41,496 bases of DNA from Acidobacteriota bacterium (GTDB lineage: Bacteria > Acidobacteriota > Terriglobia > Bryobacterales > Bryobacteraceae), in the NCBI GenBank assembly GCA_018268935.1, contig JAFDVS010000125.1:1-41496 (forward strand), in the 5' to 3' direction. The position numbers and the translations under genes are program-made. The first letter of the stretch is position 1. Every line of letters starts with the position of its first letter. Shown here piece after piece: positions 8,662 to 16,528 of the stretch. The notes below the pieces were generated by a model. That model saw only the letters and a list, made by a program, of their open reading frames with translations, had not been told where the DNA came from and searched no databases.

Positions 8662-9906
8662 ATGCTTTCCAGCATCGGTCCCTTTCAGATCCTTGAAGAA
8701 ATCGGCCGCGGTGGAATGGGCACCGTCTACCGCGGCATCGATCCGATGATCGGCCGCCCCGTGGCCATCAAGATCATCCGCCTGCTGGGCTACAACGATG
8801 CCGAGGAACAAGCCTGGCTGCGCAGCCGCTTGTTTCGCGAAGCCCGCGCGGCGGGGCGCCTCTGCCACCCCGGCATCGTCACCATCTATCAGGTTGGCGA
8901 AGAGCGCGATCTCGCCTACATCGCCATGGAGTTCGTCGATGGTCTCTCCCTCGCCGCACTGCTCGAGGCCAACCCCGCGCCAGACCCAGCCCATCTGCGC
9001 CGCATTCTGCTCGAAGTCGCCGAAGCCCTCGATTACGCCCACGCCCGAGGGCTGGTGCATCGCGATATCAAACCCGAGAACATCATGCTCACCACGGCAG
9101 GCGTAGCCAAGGTCACCGACTTCGGCATCGCCAAGACGATGCTCGGCCAGACCGGCGCTTCCACCCGCATGGCCACGCGCGATGGCGCCATGGCCGGCAC
9201 TCCTCTGTATATGTCGCCGGAACAGATCCGCGGCAGGGAACTCGACGGCCGCAGTGACCAGTTTGCGCTGGCCGTCATCGCCTACCGCATCTTCACCGGC
9301 CGAGTTCCATTCGCCGCCGAACACATCACCGGCGTCTGCTACCAGATCATCCATGAAGAGCCGCCGGCGGCGGAAGAAATCTGTCCGGGCATCGGCCCGC
9401 ACATTTCCGCAGTGCTGCAGCGCGGCCTGGCCAAAGACCCGCGCGACCGTTTCCCCACCTGCACCGAATTCGTGCGCGCCCTCGAAGCCACGCCAGTCAA
9501 GCCCGCGCCACGCAAGCCCATCAACAGGTGGAAGGAAGCGGCCATCAGCCTCACCGTAACCGCGGGCCTGCTGCTTGCCGGGACCGTAATCACGCGTCCC
9601 GCCCCGAAGGCCGTGCCCACGCCCGCTTCAGCGCCCGAACCCATCGAGCACACCCTGCTCTGGACCGGCAACGCCCAGCCCGGCGACCTCATCACCATCA
9701 GTGGCGACCGCGCCTCGATCGGCACAATCTCCGGAGCACTCCCCGCCAAGCCTGGCCACATTCAAATCGACCCGGCCGCCATCACGCCGGAAGACGCCGA
9801 CCCGCGACATGCGACCGACCTCAGTATTTACGAAACGCCAGTGGAATCGACACGGCTGGTGGTGCGTGCCAATGCGCCGTTGCGCGCTTTTCTCATTCGC
9901 TGGTGA
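8662..9906 (+). CDS. Transmembrane Ser/Thr protein kinase (Pkn/Hanks type)
   Basis: 414 residues from ATG 8662. An upstream GTG at 8641 in the same frame would overlap the PEGA gene by 14 bp and is less likely, since the kinase fold begins at once (IGPFQILEEIGRGGMG). All catalytic elements are present: Gly loop 15-20, Lys37 in VAIKII, HRDIKPEN (Asp135, Asn140), DFG (153-155), GTPLYMSPEQ (about 179-188). The kinase domain ends near 275. One membrane span (about 293-310) leads to a short outer domain of about 90 residues with no PASTA or other known repeat (LLWTGNAQPGDLITISGDRA). Its stop region overlaps the end of the convergent anti-sigma gene by 14 bp. It may regulate envelope functions together with the PEGA protein; no substrate can be inferred. 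Confidence 0.95.
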   Translation: MLSSIGPFQILEEIGRGGMGTVYRGIDPMIGRPVAIKIIRLLGYNDAEEQAWLRSRLFREARAAGRLCHPGIVTIYQVGEERDLAYIAMEFVDGLSLAALLEANPAPDPAHLRRILLEVAEALDYAHARGLVHRDIKPENIMLTTAGVAKVTDFGIAKTMLGQTGASTRMATRDGAMAGTPLYMSPEQIRGRELDGRSDQFALAVIAYRIFTGRVPFAAEHITGVCYQIIHEEPPAAEEICPGIGPHISAVLQRGLAKDPRDRFPTCTEFVRALEATPVKPAPRKPINRWKEAAISLTVTAGLLLAGTVITRPAPKAVPTPASAPEPIEHTLLWTGNAQPGDLITISGDRASIGTISGALPAKPGHIQIDPAAITPEDADPRHATDLSIYETPVESTRLVVRANAPLRAFLIRW

Positions 9907-11080
9907 GCAGCGCCCGCAGCATCCCCAACATCGCATCCGCACTCACGTAGCCCTCAGGCGCTTGCCGCCCCGCGAACAGCGAATGCACCAGATCGCGAAC
10001 CAACACGGTCCGTTCAAACGGCGTGAAAGAGGGCAGGGCACTCGCTTCCCGCAACGCCAGCACCGGGGCCAGCAGTGATCGCAGAGATCGCAGACTTTCC
10101 GCAATCCGCTGTTCATGATCCTCGCGGATCTCCTTCAGCAACCAGCGTCCGGCAACGGGCAGCGCGTCCAAATCCTCAGCCGGGAGCGCCGCGTCCAGGC
10201 GCCGAATGGCCCAGGCGTGATCGAGTGCGGCGGTGGCCATACGCACCGCGGATTGCCCCATTGCCACGGGAAACCGCATGCCCTGCTGCTCCAGCAACGG
10301 CTGGATCGCCGGAGACGCCGACACCCTCGCCAGGGTCAGGGCCGGCTGCGTCGGCGGCAACAACGGAGCCTCTTCGGCAGCCGTCAGCCGGAATTCCAAC
10401 AACTCTCCGGCATGGATCTCCTCAAGCGCCGTGCGCAACTGCCGCAGGCGCGCCTGGGTATCGACAATCCCATCCACGACGATCCGCTGAGGCGTGCGCG
10501 TCACCGTCACCGGCTCGCCCAGATCCGCCCCCGCCGCATGCAGCGCATACAGCACTTCCACATGCAGCAACGGCATGCGATTCTCCGCCACTCGCGGCGC
10601 CGCTTCGAGAATCGGCGCAGGCTCCGGTTCCGGCGCTATGAGAACAACTGGGGCCCGCCGCGCCAGAGCCATGGCCCCCACATCCGCCACCGGGGCCTCG
10701 GGCCGCGGCTTGGCCGCCACAGCCGCCTGCCGCGGAGCAGGGAATTCGCTCTGCTCCGTGTGCTGCAGATATCGAACGCCGGCAGCCAGGAATCCTGCCG
10801 CCAGCAGCGCGATTCCGGCTCGAAATCCAACATGGGCGCGGCGCGGCGCCTGCGGCAGTTCCCTGCTCAGCCGTTCCAGCCCGCGCTGCACCTGCGCCTC
10901 GGAAAACTCGCAACCGGAGAATACCCCCGCCACCGCGTTGATCTGTTCCTCCAACTGCGCCCGCCGCGCGCGGCATTGCCAGCAGCGCGCCAGGTGCTCA
11001 TCCACTTCCGCCCGCTGCGCACGGCTTAACTCTGCGTCCAAATGCCGCAACAGAAGTGCTTCCTCACAGTGCCTTGCCAC
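9893..11080 (-). CDS. Zinc-finger anti-sigma factor, membrane anchored, BON-like outer domain
   Basis: 395 residues from GTG 11080, chosen because AAGGAGG lies 6 nt upstream inside the end of the sigma gene; the 17-bp overlap implies translational coupling. The N-terminus has the anti-sigma zinc motif His29-x3-Cys33-x2-Cys36 (HLARCWQC), with Cys5/His4 available as a fourth ligand. A single membrane span follows (about residues 98-114, AGIALLAAGFLAAGVRYL). The outer part begins with a Pro/Ala-rich stretch and contains a BON-like segment (EPVTVTRTPQRIVVDGIVD followed by a helix) and a helical C-terminal region. It would hold the ECF factor inactive at the membrane until a periplasmic signal acts. 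It is much longer than minimal anti-sigma factors (about 80-250 residues), so the outer domain is probably the sensor. The BON assignment is tentative. Confidence 0.85.
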   Translation of the reverse strand: MARHCEEALLLRHLDAELSRAQRAEVDEHLARCWQCRARRAQLEEQINAVAGVFSGCEFSEAQVQRGLERLSRELPQAPRRAHVGFRAGIALLAAGFLAAGVRYLQHTEQSEFPAPRQAAVAAKPRPEAPVADVGAMALARRAPVVLIAPEPEPAPILEAAPRVAENRMPLLHVEVLYALHAAGADLGEPVTVTRTPQRIVVDGIVDTQARLRQLRTALEEIHAGELLEFRLTAAEEAPLLPPTQPALTLARVSASPAIQPLLEQQGMRFPVAMGQSAVRMATAALDHAWAIRRLDAALPAEDLDALPVAGRWLLKEIREDHEQRIAESLRSLRSLLAPVLALREASALPSFTPFERTVLVRDLVHSLFAGRQAPEGYVSADAMLGMLRALLTSE

Positions 11081-11549
11081 TGCGCACCTCCTTGGCCCGC
11101 GGATTCGCCGATTGCCGCAGTTTCCCCAGCGCTTTCGACAGAATTGCCGCCACCGTACCCGGCGCGATCTGCAACTCCTCGGCAATCTCGTGGTATTTGA
11201 GCGAATCCATACGCAGCAGCAGCACCTGCTGCTCGCGTTCCGTAAGCAGATGCAGCAGCCGCCGCAATTCGCTCAGATGCTCGGCCGGCGGCGCAGGCAG
11301 CGCCTCCAGATTGGGAAACGGAATGATCCGGCGCGCTCCCCGGTTGTGCTTGTGCAGCAGATTCCGCACCACGGTCAGCGTCCACGCCCGCGGATTCTGA
11401 ATCTCCACGCCGTTCGACAGGTTGCGGTGATACTGCAGAAACGCCTCATTCACCAGATCCTCGGCCAGCGGGATGGAAGACGTCAGCGCCGCCGCATAAC
11501 GCAGCAAAGACGGCCCCCACGACTGGTAGAGCTCGGTGACGCTCAGCAT
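11064..11549 (-). CDS. ECF-type RNA polymerase sigma factor
   Basis: 161 residues from ATG 11549. An in-frame GTG farther upstream would run into the chlorite-dismutase gene and add residues unlike the family. Region 2 is visible as YQSWGPSLLRYAAALTSS, then AEDLVNEAFLQYHRN, NPRAWTLTVVRNLL. Region 4 is LTEREQQVLLLRMDSLKYHEIAEEL and the recognition helix APGTVAAILSKALGKLRQ. It is translationally coupled to the anti-sigma gene. Its own upstream element (11560-11587) matches those of the TonB receptor and PSD1 genes, indicating autoregulation and a local regulon. The GGTACA block ends only 10 nt before the ATG, so the transcript would be leaderless or nearly so. Confidence 0.93.
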   Translation of the reverse strand: MLSVTELYQSWGPSLLRYAAALTSSIPLAEDLVNEAFLQYHRNLSNGVEIQNPRAWTLTVVRNLLHKHNRGARRIIPFPNLEALPAPPAEHLSELRRLLHLLTEREQQVLLLRMDSLKYHEIAEELQIAPGTVAAILSKALGKLRQSANPRAKEVRSGKAL

Positions 11550-11559
11550 CTCAAGTGAG

Positions 11560-11587
11560 TGTACCTTCTGGAGCGGATTTTGTTTAC
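11560..11587 (-). promoter_or_regulatory. Shared ECF-type promoter element, copy 3 (autoregulatory)
   Basis: On the minus strand: GTAAACAAAATC, 10 nt, GGTACA, 10 nt before ATG 11549 of the ECF sigma gene. The GTAAAC block includes the stop codon of the upstream chlorite-dismutase-like gene. Same bases and spacing as 7730-7757; 1406-1433 shares the first nine bases and GGTACA. Confidence 0.72.
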
Positions 11588-12195
11588 GCCGGGCGCATCC
11601 AGATCTCGAACTCCCCGTCCACATAAGCCCACTCCGGGTTGCGCTCCGTGTCGCGCAGCCCGGCCAGCAGTTCCTCGAAGTCAGCGCGGTGCGCTTCCGG
11701 AAACTCGAAATACGTCACGAAATCATAAGGGATCGGCGCCTCCGCCCCGCCGCAGTATCGCGAATGAAACAAGCGCCGGTGAATCTGTTTCACATACGGA
11801 GCCCCCACCGCCGCATGCTGATGATGCACTCCGCCACGATGAAAATATCCGGCGCGGACATCGGCCGGCAACTGGTACCAGGCATCGGTCTTGTGGAGCA
11901 CAACCAGGACGCAGTGCAACCCGGCCCGGTCCACGATAGGGCCAATCGAGTCCAGTTCCGCCCGCTGCGATGCGGCTGTGTAGTTCTGATGTTGCACCGT
12001 GCCCTGAAACACCAGCCCGCCGCAGGGCGCCGGCGGCATGGCGGATTCCACGCGAATCAACGGCGAACCTGGTGCAATATCCGGCGCCGGCCCGGTGACC
12101 GCTCTGCATGAGACTACTTCATAAGGAGTGATCCGTCCCTCGACACCGGCAGTGTTCGAAACCCCTGCCACAAAAGAAACCCAGTTGGTCGCCAT
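11584..12195 (-). CDS. Chlorite-dismutase-family haem protein (short, lineage II-like)
   Basis: 203 residues from ATG 12195, 4 nt after the stop of the upstream membrane protein. A GTG at 12210 is an alternative start. The C-terminal half aligns by eye with the short dimeric chlorite dismutases of the Nitrobacter type: a KTDAWYQLPADVRAGYF segment, then HAAVGAPYVKQIHRRLFH, in which His127 matches the proximal haem ligand and Arg140, 13 residues later, matches the distal catalytic Arg; then YDFVTYFEFPEAHRADFEELL and NPEWAYVDGEFEIWM. The N-terminal ferredoxin-like repeat is less conserved. With both residues kept, true chlorite-to-chloride-and-oxygen activity is possible, but many family members act on other substrates. 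It is the last gene of the dab operon, an unusual place. No signal peptide; cytoplasmic. Confidence 0.8.
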   Translation of the reverse strand: MATNWVSFVAGVSNTAGVEGRITPYEVVSCRAVTGPAPDIAPGSPLIRVESAMPPAPCGGLVFQGTVQHQNYTAASQRAELDSIGPIVDRAGLHCVLVVLHKTDAWYQLPADVRAGYFHRGGVHHQHAAVGAPYVKQIHRRLFHSRYCGGAEAPIPYDFVTYFEFPEAHRADFEELLAGLRDTERNPEWAYVDGEFEIWMRPA

Positions 12196-12199
12196 AGAG

Positions 12200-12760
12200 T
12201 CAAAGTACACGGGTTTCCCGGCGGCGCGCTCGCCAGCGTGTGCGGATCGCGTCCCAGCGGAGGCGAATCCAGTGGCGATTCCGTTCGCGGGTTCGGCGCC
12301 ACCACCGGCCGGGCACTGAGTTCGTCCATTGCGCGTAGGCCGCGGCGCGCAGGCGCAGCACCCGCTCGTAGATCCAGCAGAACCAGCCGATGGAGAGAAG
12401 CTGGGGCTGCGTCAGTTGGAACAGGCGGGCGACGAGAGCCGTTCCGGCGATCTTCGCGGTCAGAATCGTGCCGATGCCCAGCACGGGATGGCCGCCCGCC
12501 AGCCAGTAGAGCGCCAGCAGTTTGACCGGCGCCAGGCACACCGCCGGCAGACCGAATAGCGCCAGCGCGCTGTATGGTGACACTCCCCGGACGGCGGCCT
12601 CAATGGCGCGCAGCACCGGAAGCTTGCCGATGAACGCGAGGACCGCGGAGAGGCGCCAGAGCGCCTCTTCCACCAGCAGCACGACCCCGGCAAGCAACAG
12701 CAGCGGATAGGTGATGAGCCTCTTCAGATAGCGCCGTGTTACTTCGGAATGGTTACGCAC
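12200..12760 (-). CDS. Small polytopic membrane protein of the dab operon
   Basis: 186 residues from GTG 12760, overlapping the dabA end by 22 bp. The N-terminal two thirds carry hydrophobic spans (YPLLLLAGVVLLVEEALW, then ALALFGLPAVCLAPVKLLAL and AKIAGTALVARLFQL). The tail is strongly basic (WWRRTRERNRHWIRLRW and WRARRRE). Proteins of this look, with a P-V-K-L-L-A-L motif and a Lys/Arg-rich tail, occur as conserved uncharacterised membrane proteins in Proteobacteria. No function is known to me. The overlaps on both sides mean it is co-translated with dabA and the chlorite-dismutase-like gene; an accessory role to inorganic-carbon uptake is only inference. Confidence 0.72.
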   Translation of the reverse strand: MRNHSEVTRRYLKRLITYPLLLLAGVVLLVEEALWRLSAVLAFIGKLPVLRAIEAAVRGVSPYSALALFGLPAVCLAPVKLLALYWLAGGHPVLGIGTILTAKIAGTALVARLFQLTQPQLLSIGWFCWIYERVLRLRAAAYAQWTNSVPGRWWRRTRERNRHWIRLRWDAIRTRWRARRRETRVL

Positions 12761-15030
12761 CCCCGATTATTCTCGCCGATTGCCATCACGTGTATCCATT
12801 CGTTCTTCACCAGCGCCCGGATTTCCGGGTTCGCCCGCAGCACTTTGTCGATTCGCTCTTGCGGCGCATCCAGGAACACCTGCAACCGCAACGGCTCATG
12901 CACCCACTTTTCTCCATCGTGCAGTGACTGCAGCGGTAGACCCGTGCGCAGGTCTCCGCCGTTGCCCTCCCACACGCCGAATGTCCCCACCACATTGTGC
13001 AGCACCTTGTTGCCGCTGCCAAACAGCGCGTTGTTCACGGTGGAGCCGTAATATTGCAGGTTGATCCAACTGGCCACCACCACCGGCGCGGTGAGAATGA
13101 GTTCCAACACCGATCCGTCTTTATCGGCATCGGGATCGTATTCATGCAGGAACACGCGTCCCCCCAGATCCAGGTTCCGCGTCCTCCATCGCGGCGCGGC
13201 GATGAATGCCGCGTTGCCCGCCAGGCCCCACTCCGGACGCACTTCCGACCAGTCTGAGCTACGCCGCAGAATCTCGCGCTTTAACTCGTCATCGGGCGCC
13301 GTGCCGCAAGGCAGCGTTCGGCTGCGCTCCTTGCGGGCCCGCCGCGTGGCGGATTGCAGCCAGTTCTCCAGTTGCACACGCTGCTCGCCGGGCAGCCGTT
13401 CGCCGTCGAATAGAACCACTTCATCCGTTGTCGTGATATGCATCGCGGCGACGAAAACAGTGTCCGCCGGAATCACAATCCCACGCTTGCGGAGCCCTTG
13501 CCGCACCTCGGCGTCATTCATCAAGGCCGCGGCGAAGCGAGCGTTGATGTCTCCTTTGTGCCCGCCGCAGGCTCCGCAATCGAGGCTGGAGCCATAAGGG
13601 TTGTTCTCCGTGCTGCTGCCGTGGCCGCAAAGCAGCACCACGGGCGCCAGGCGGCTGGCCTCCAGGCTCATGTTGCGCAGCGCGCCGGCCACCAGGTCCA
13701 CGCGTTCGGCCAGCGGGATTTCCCAGCGCAGATCCTCCACTTCCGCCCGCTTCTTGGGCGCTCCCCACAGGCGGGCCATCAAGTGCCCTCCAAACCACGC
13801 GCCGCCAACCTCGATTGCGGAGTAACTGGCCGAAGGCGAGTGGCGCATTCCTTTCCAGATCGAAGCGCCCATCCGCGCCCATCGCCCGGCCGGCGTATTC
13901 TTCTCCGCGGCCTGCACCCGGTGCTTCGGTTCGATCAGTACCGGGCACCGCGCGGAATCAGCGAACTCCACCGGCATCCCAAAGAACCCGGCAAAGCCGG
14001 CCGTTTCGATTTCCTCCGATTCCGCTTCCAACGCCCGGCGGTACACCTCAGAGCGCACATCGATGCAAAACACGGCCTGCAGCGCCTTCCGCCGTGCGGC
14101 CGGACGCCTGCCGCCTTGCCGCAGTTGTTCGCTCAAGCGCCGCCGGAAGCCGTGCTCCAAGGCCAGTTGCGCGAGGTACTTCGCTTCGCTGAATGCGCCG
14201 TCCGTTGCCCGTTGCGTGATCTCGCAGCGCCATCCGCTGTCCACCGCCAACAACGCGGTGTCGTAGGCAAGCCGTATCGCGAGCACGCCTCGCAGCGCCT
14301 GGTGCTCAGGCCCTTGCCGGTCCTGAAACGCGGCATAGGCGCTCCAGCCAAAGACACTCATCAACTCCCGATGCAGAAAATCGCGCGCCGCCGCGGCGGG
14401 GACAGCCAGCCGCTCCAGTGCGCCGGCAATCGCCTCATCGGCCGTGTCCGGAAGGGCACGGACATGCTGCCGAAATCCGGCGATGCCAAAAACCTCGGGG
14501 TTGGCGTCGAGTTCGGCAGCGTGTTTCCAGGCCTGGTACAGCGGAAGGTGCTTCCACGGCATGCTCCAGAAGCCCTGTCCACGGTCATAGTAAGAGGAGC
14601 ACCACTTGGAGATCTCATCCACGACAAACGCTGCCCAGCCGCCTCCGCGCATCTCATCCAGCCATTCGGCAACCGTCAGCAGCCGCTCCTCCCGGACGTC
14701 GTGTTGCAACTGGTCCCACAGCCATAGTTGCGGATCCGTCGGGTCGATGCCCCAACGCCGCCCGGCCAGCGCCGCGCGCACGTCTTGTGAGGCAATCAAC
14801 CCTTTGCGTATCTGCTGCTGGTAATAGGCGCCGTCCATCAGTGGGGCGCGATGAGCGGTCCGCCCCAACAGGCGCGCCGCCTCTTCGAACGGCCGGTCGC
14901 TCAACCCCAGAAACGGATTCACCGCCACGAAATTCTGCAGCGGCCACAACGGGGGAACCCTGCGGCACGCCTCCTCTATCGCCGCTTCCCAGCGGACTTG
15001 CTCCTCTGTCGAAACCAGTGCGTGCGGCAT
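12739..15030 (-). CDS. dabA: DabA: cytoplasmic carbonic-anhydrase-like subunit of inorganic carbon transporter (DUF2309)
   Basis: 763 residues from ATG 15030; AAGGAGG lies just upstream and the dabB stop is 1 nt away. The zinc/active-site residues known from DabA are all recognisable: VFCIDVRSE gives Cys322 and Asp324, CGHGSSTENNP gives His470, and SSLDCGACGGHKG gives Cys485. The 15-residue gap between His and Cys equals that in the characterised Halothiobacillus protein (His524/Cys539). The start (PLWPLQNFVAVNPFLGLSDRPFEEAA) is the usual family opening. Together with DabB it is thought to couple a cation gradient to one-way CO2 hydration, building up bicarbonate. In a presumed heterotroph it would feed carboxylations rather than the Calvin cycle; no RuBisCO or carboxysome gene is in the window. 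Confidence 0.95.
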   Translation of the reverse strand: MPHALVSTEEQVRWEAAIEEACRRVPPLWPLQNFVAVNPFLGLSDRPFEEAARLLGRTAHRAPLMDGAYYQQQIRKGLIASQDVRAALAGRRWGIDPTDPQLWLWDQLQHDVREERLLTVAEWLDEMRGGGWAAFVVDEISKWCSSYYDRGQGFWSMPWKHLPLYQAWKHAAELDANPEVFGIAGFRQHVRALPDTADEAIAGALERLAVPAAAARDFLHRELMSVFGWSAYAAFQDRQGPEHQALRGVLAIRLAYDTALLAVDSGWRCEITQRATDGAFSEAKYLAQLALEHGFRRRLSEQLRQGGRRPAARRKALQAVFCIDVRSEVYRRALEAESEEIETAGFAGFFGMPVEFADSARCPVLIEPKHRVQAAEKNTPAGRWARMGASIWKGMRHSPSASYSAIEVGGAWFGGHLMARLWGAPKKRAEVEDLRWEIPLAERVDLVAGALRNMSLEASRLAPVVLLCGHGSSTENNPYGSSLDCGACGGHKGDINARFAAALMNDAEVRQGLRKRGIVIPADTVFVAAMHITTTDEVVLFDGERLPGEQRVQLENWLQSATRRARKERSRTLPCGTAPDDELKREILRRSSDWSEVRPEWGLAGNAAFIAAPRWRTRNLDLGGRVFLHEYDPDADKDGSVLELILTAPVVVASWINLQYYGSTVNNALFGSGNKVLHNVVGTFGVWEGNGGDLRTGLPLQSLHDGEKWVHEPLRLQVFLDAPQERIDKVLRANPEIRALVKNEWIHVMAIGENNRGCVTIPK

Positions 15031-15031
15031 C

Positions 15032-16444
15032 TTAGAAACCCTCCTTGGAAATTTGCACGGGCCACAGTCCGGTGGTGATGCGATTGGCGACGGTGTTGCA
15101 ATAGAATCCATTCCGCGCGTGGACGTACAACTTGCGTCCCAACGGTGTCCTGGCGAGGCTGTGGAACAGGGCGGGAACCGCCGCCGCCAGGAAGAAGAGC
15201 GCAAGGATCGCCGCCTCAGGCCAACCGGTAGCCCGGTGTGCCGGCGCCACCACGAACCCGGCGGCCCGCTCCAGGCCGAAGTAGACCAGGCTCAGCACAG
15301 CGCCCAACGCCAATCCCGCGGGTATCCAACGCACGCTCCACAGCATCTGCGCCAGGGCCAGTGCGAAAATCCCCTTCAGCGCCAGTTGATCGAACGGTGC
15401 GAATCCCAGCGCCGCGCCCATGCCGAAGCTCAGTGCAAACGCGGTCATGAGGCTGGCCACGAACGCTGCTGGATGAACAGCCGAAGGCAGATCCGCTCTG
15501 TTTTCCTGCACCACGGAGCCCGATGAGAGGAAGGCGTACGCCTTATATAAGGAGTGCGCCACCAGGTGCAGCAGCGCCAGCGGAAACGCGCCCAATCCGC
15601 ATTCCAGCATCATGAATCCCATCTGCGACACCGTCGAAAAAGCCAGGCATCGCTTCACGCTCGCCTGCGTCAGCATCACCGTCGAGGCAAACACCGCCGT
15701 AGCGGCGCCAACCACGCTCAACAGCAGCATCGCCGGCTCAGAGAGCGAAATCAGCGGGCTCAAGCGCAAGATCAGGATGCCCCCGGCATTGATGATCCCG
15801 GCGTGCATCAGCGCCGATACCGGTGTTGGCGTCTCCATCGTGTCCGGAAGCCAGCTATGGAAGGGAAACTGCGCGGACTTGAGCAGCGCCGCGAACACCA
15901 GCAAGGCGCAAAGCGCGCTCACCGCCGTGGGCAGGTTCTGCGGTCCCGCCGCGCGGTAGCCCTCACTGGCGCGGAAGATGGCTTCAAAATCCCACGTGCC
16001 GAACTCCCGCAGCGCCAGCATCAGCGCCGCCACTAGCGCGGCATCGCCCAGCCGGCTGATGAGAAACTTCTTCCGCGCGGCAACCAGCGCGCCGCGCCTC
16101 TCTCCGTAGAACTGCAACAGTTGGTGCAGGCTGAGGCTGATCCCGCACCAGGCAAGAGTGAAAATCAGCAGGTTCCGCGCCAACACCAGGGCGAACACGA
16201 AACTGCCCGTCGCGCACAACCAGAAGTAGAACCGGGCCTGACCCGCGTCTCCCAGCAGATAGCGCTGCGAATAGCGGCAGACAACGGCGAACAGAAACGT
16301 GCTCAGCACCAGCAGCACGCTGGTCAGCCGGTCGAAATAGGCGATGCCAGCCAGTGCGGACAGGAAACAGATGGCCGCGTAGCCCTGGCTCCACCACGCG
16401 GCTTTGCGTCCCGCCCGCAAGTTTGAGGATTCGATGTCGGTCAT
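15032..16444 (-). CDS. dabB: DabB: NuoL/MrpA-like membrane subunit of inorganic carbon transporter
   Basis: 470 residues from ATG 16444. A longer frame reaches into the divergent regulator and was trimmed. It is polytopic, with about 12 or more hydrophobic helices. The proton-antiporter core is clear: LLKSAQFPFHSWLPDTMETPTPVSALMHA is the conserved Lys- and Glu-bearing loop/helix of the NuoL/Mrp family, and LAFSTVSQMGFMMLECGLG and HLVAHSLYKAYAFLSSGSVV follow in order. It is first in the operon dabB-dabA-membrane protein-cld and divergent from a LysR regulator, the usual organisation of DAB operons. It is shorter than respiratory NuoL (about 600 residues) and stands without other nuo or mrp genes, which supports DabB. 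Confidence 0.93.
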   Translation of the reverse strand: MTDIESSNLRAGRKAAWWSQGYAAICFLSALAGIAYFDRLTSVLLVLSTFLFAVVCRYSQRYLLGDAGQARFYFWLCATGSFVFALVLARNLLIFTLAWCGISLSLHQLLQFYGERRGALVAARKKFLISRLGDAALVAALMLALREFGTWDFEAIFRASEGYRAAGPQNLPTAVSALCALLVFAALLKSAQFPFHSWLPDTMETPTPVSALMHAGIINAGGILILRLSPLISLSEPAMLLLSVVGAATAVFASTVMLTQASVKRCLAFSTVSQMGFMMLECGLGAFPLALLHLVAHSLYKAYAFLSSGSVVQENRADLPSAVHPAAFVASLMTAFALSFGMGAALGFAPFDQLALKGIFALALAQMLWSVRWIPAGLALGAVLSLVYFGLERAAGFVVAPAHRATGWPEAAILALFFLAAAVPALFHSLARTPLGRKLYVHARNGFYCNTVANRITTGLWPVQISKEGF

Positions 16445-16528
16445 ATGCTCGCAGCATAAGACAGCGCACCAGGTTCTTTCCAATAGATGTTTTATATTGT
16501 GTCGTTCTATTCTGTATATGGAGCAGCA
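16445..16528. promoter_or_regulatory. Divergent dabB / lysR promoter region with candidate LysR-type site
   Basis: This 84-bp gap is AT-rich relative to its surroundings. It holds an inverted repeat AATAGA (16482-16487) / TCTATT (16506-16511) separated by 18 bp. A minus-strand TATAAA (16491-16496) lies between the arms, 47 nt from the dabB start, without a good -35, as expected for an activator-dependent promoter. The regulator's binding site cannot be proven from one dyad. Confidence 0.4.

Noticed and set aside
13438..14727. 429-codon plus-strand frame opposite dabA
   Set aside because: Composition typical of antisense to GC-rich genes; all DabA active-site residues are on the minus strand.
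15031..15204. Longer dabA start
   Set aside because: Would overlap the dabB end; AAGGAGG followed by ATG 15030 is clear and the family begins there.
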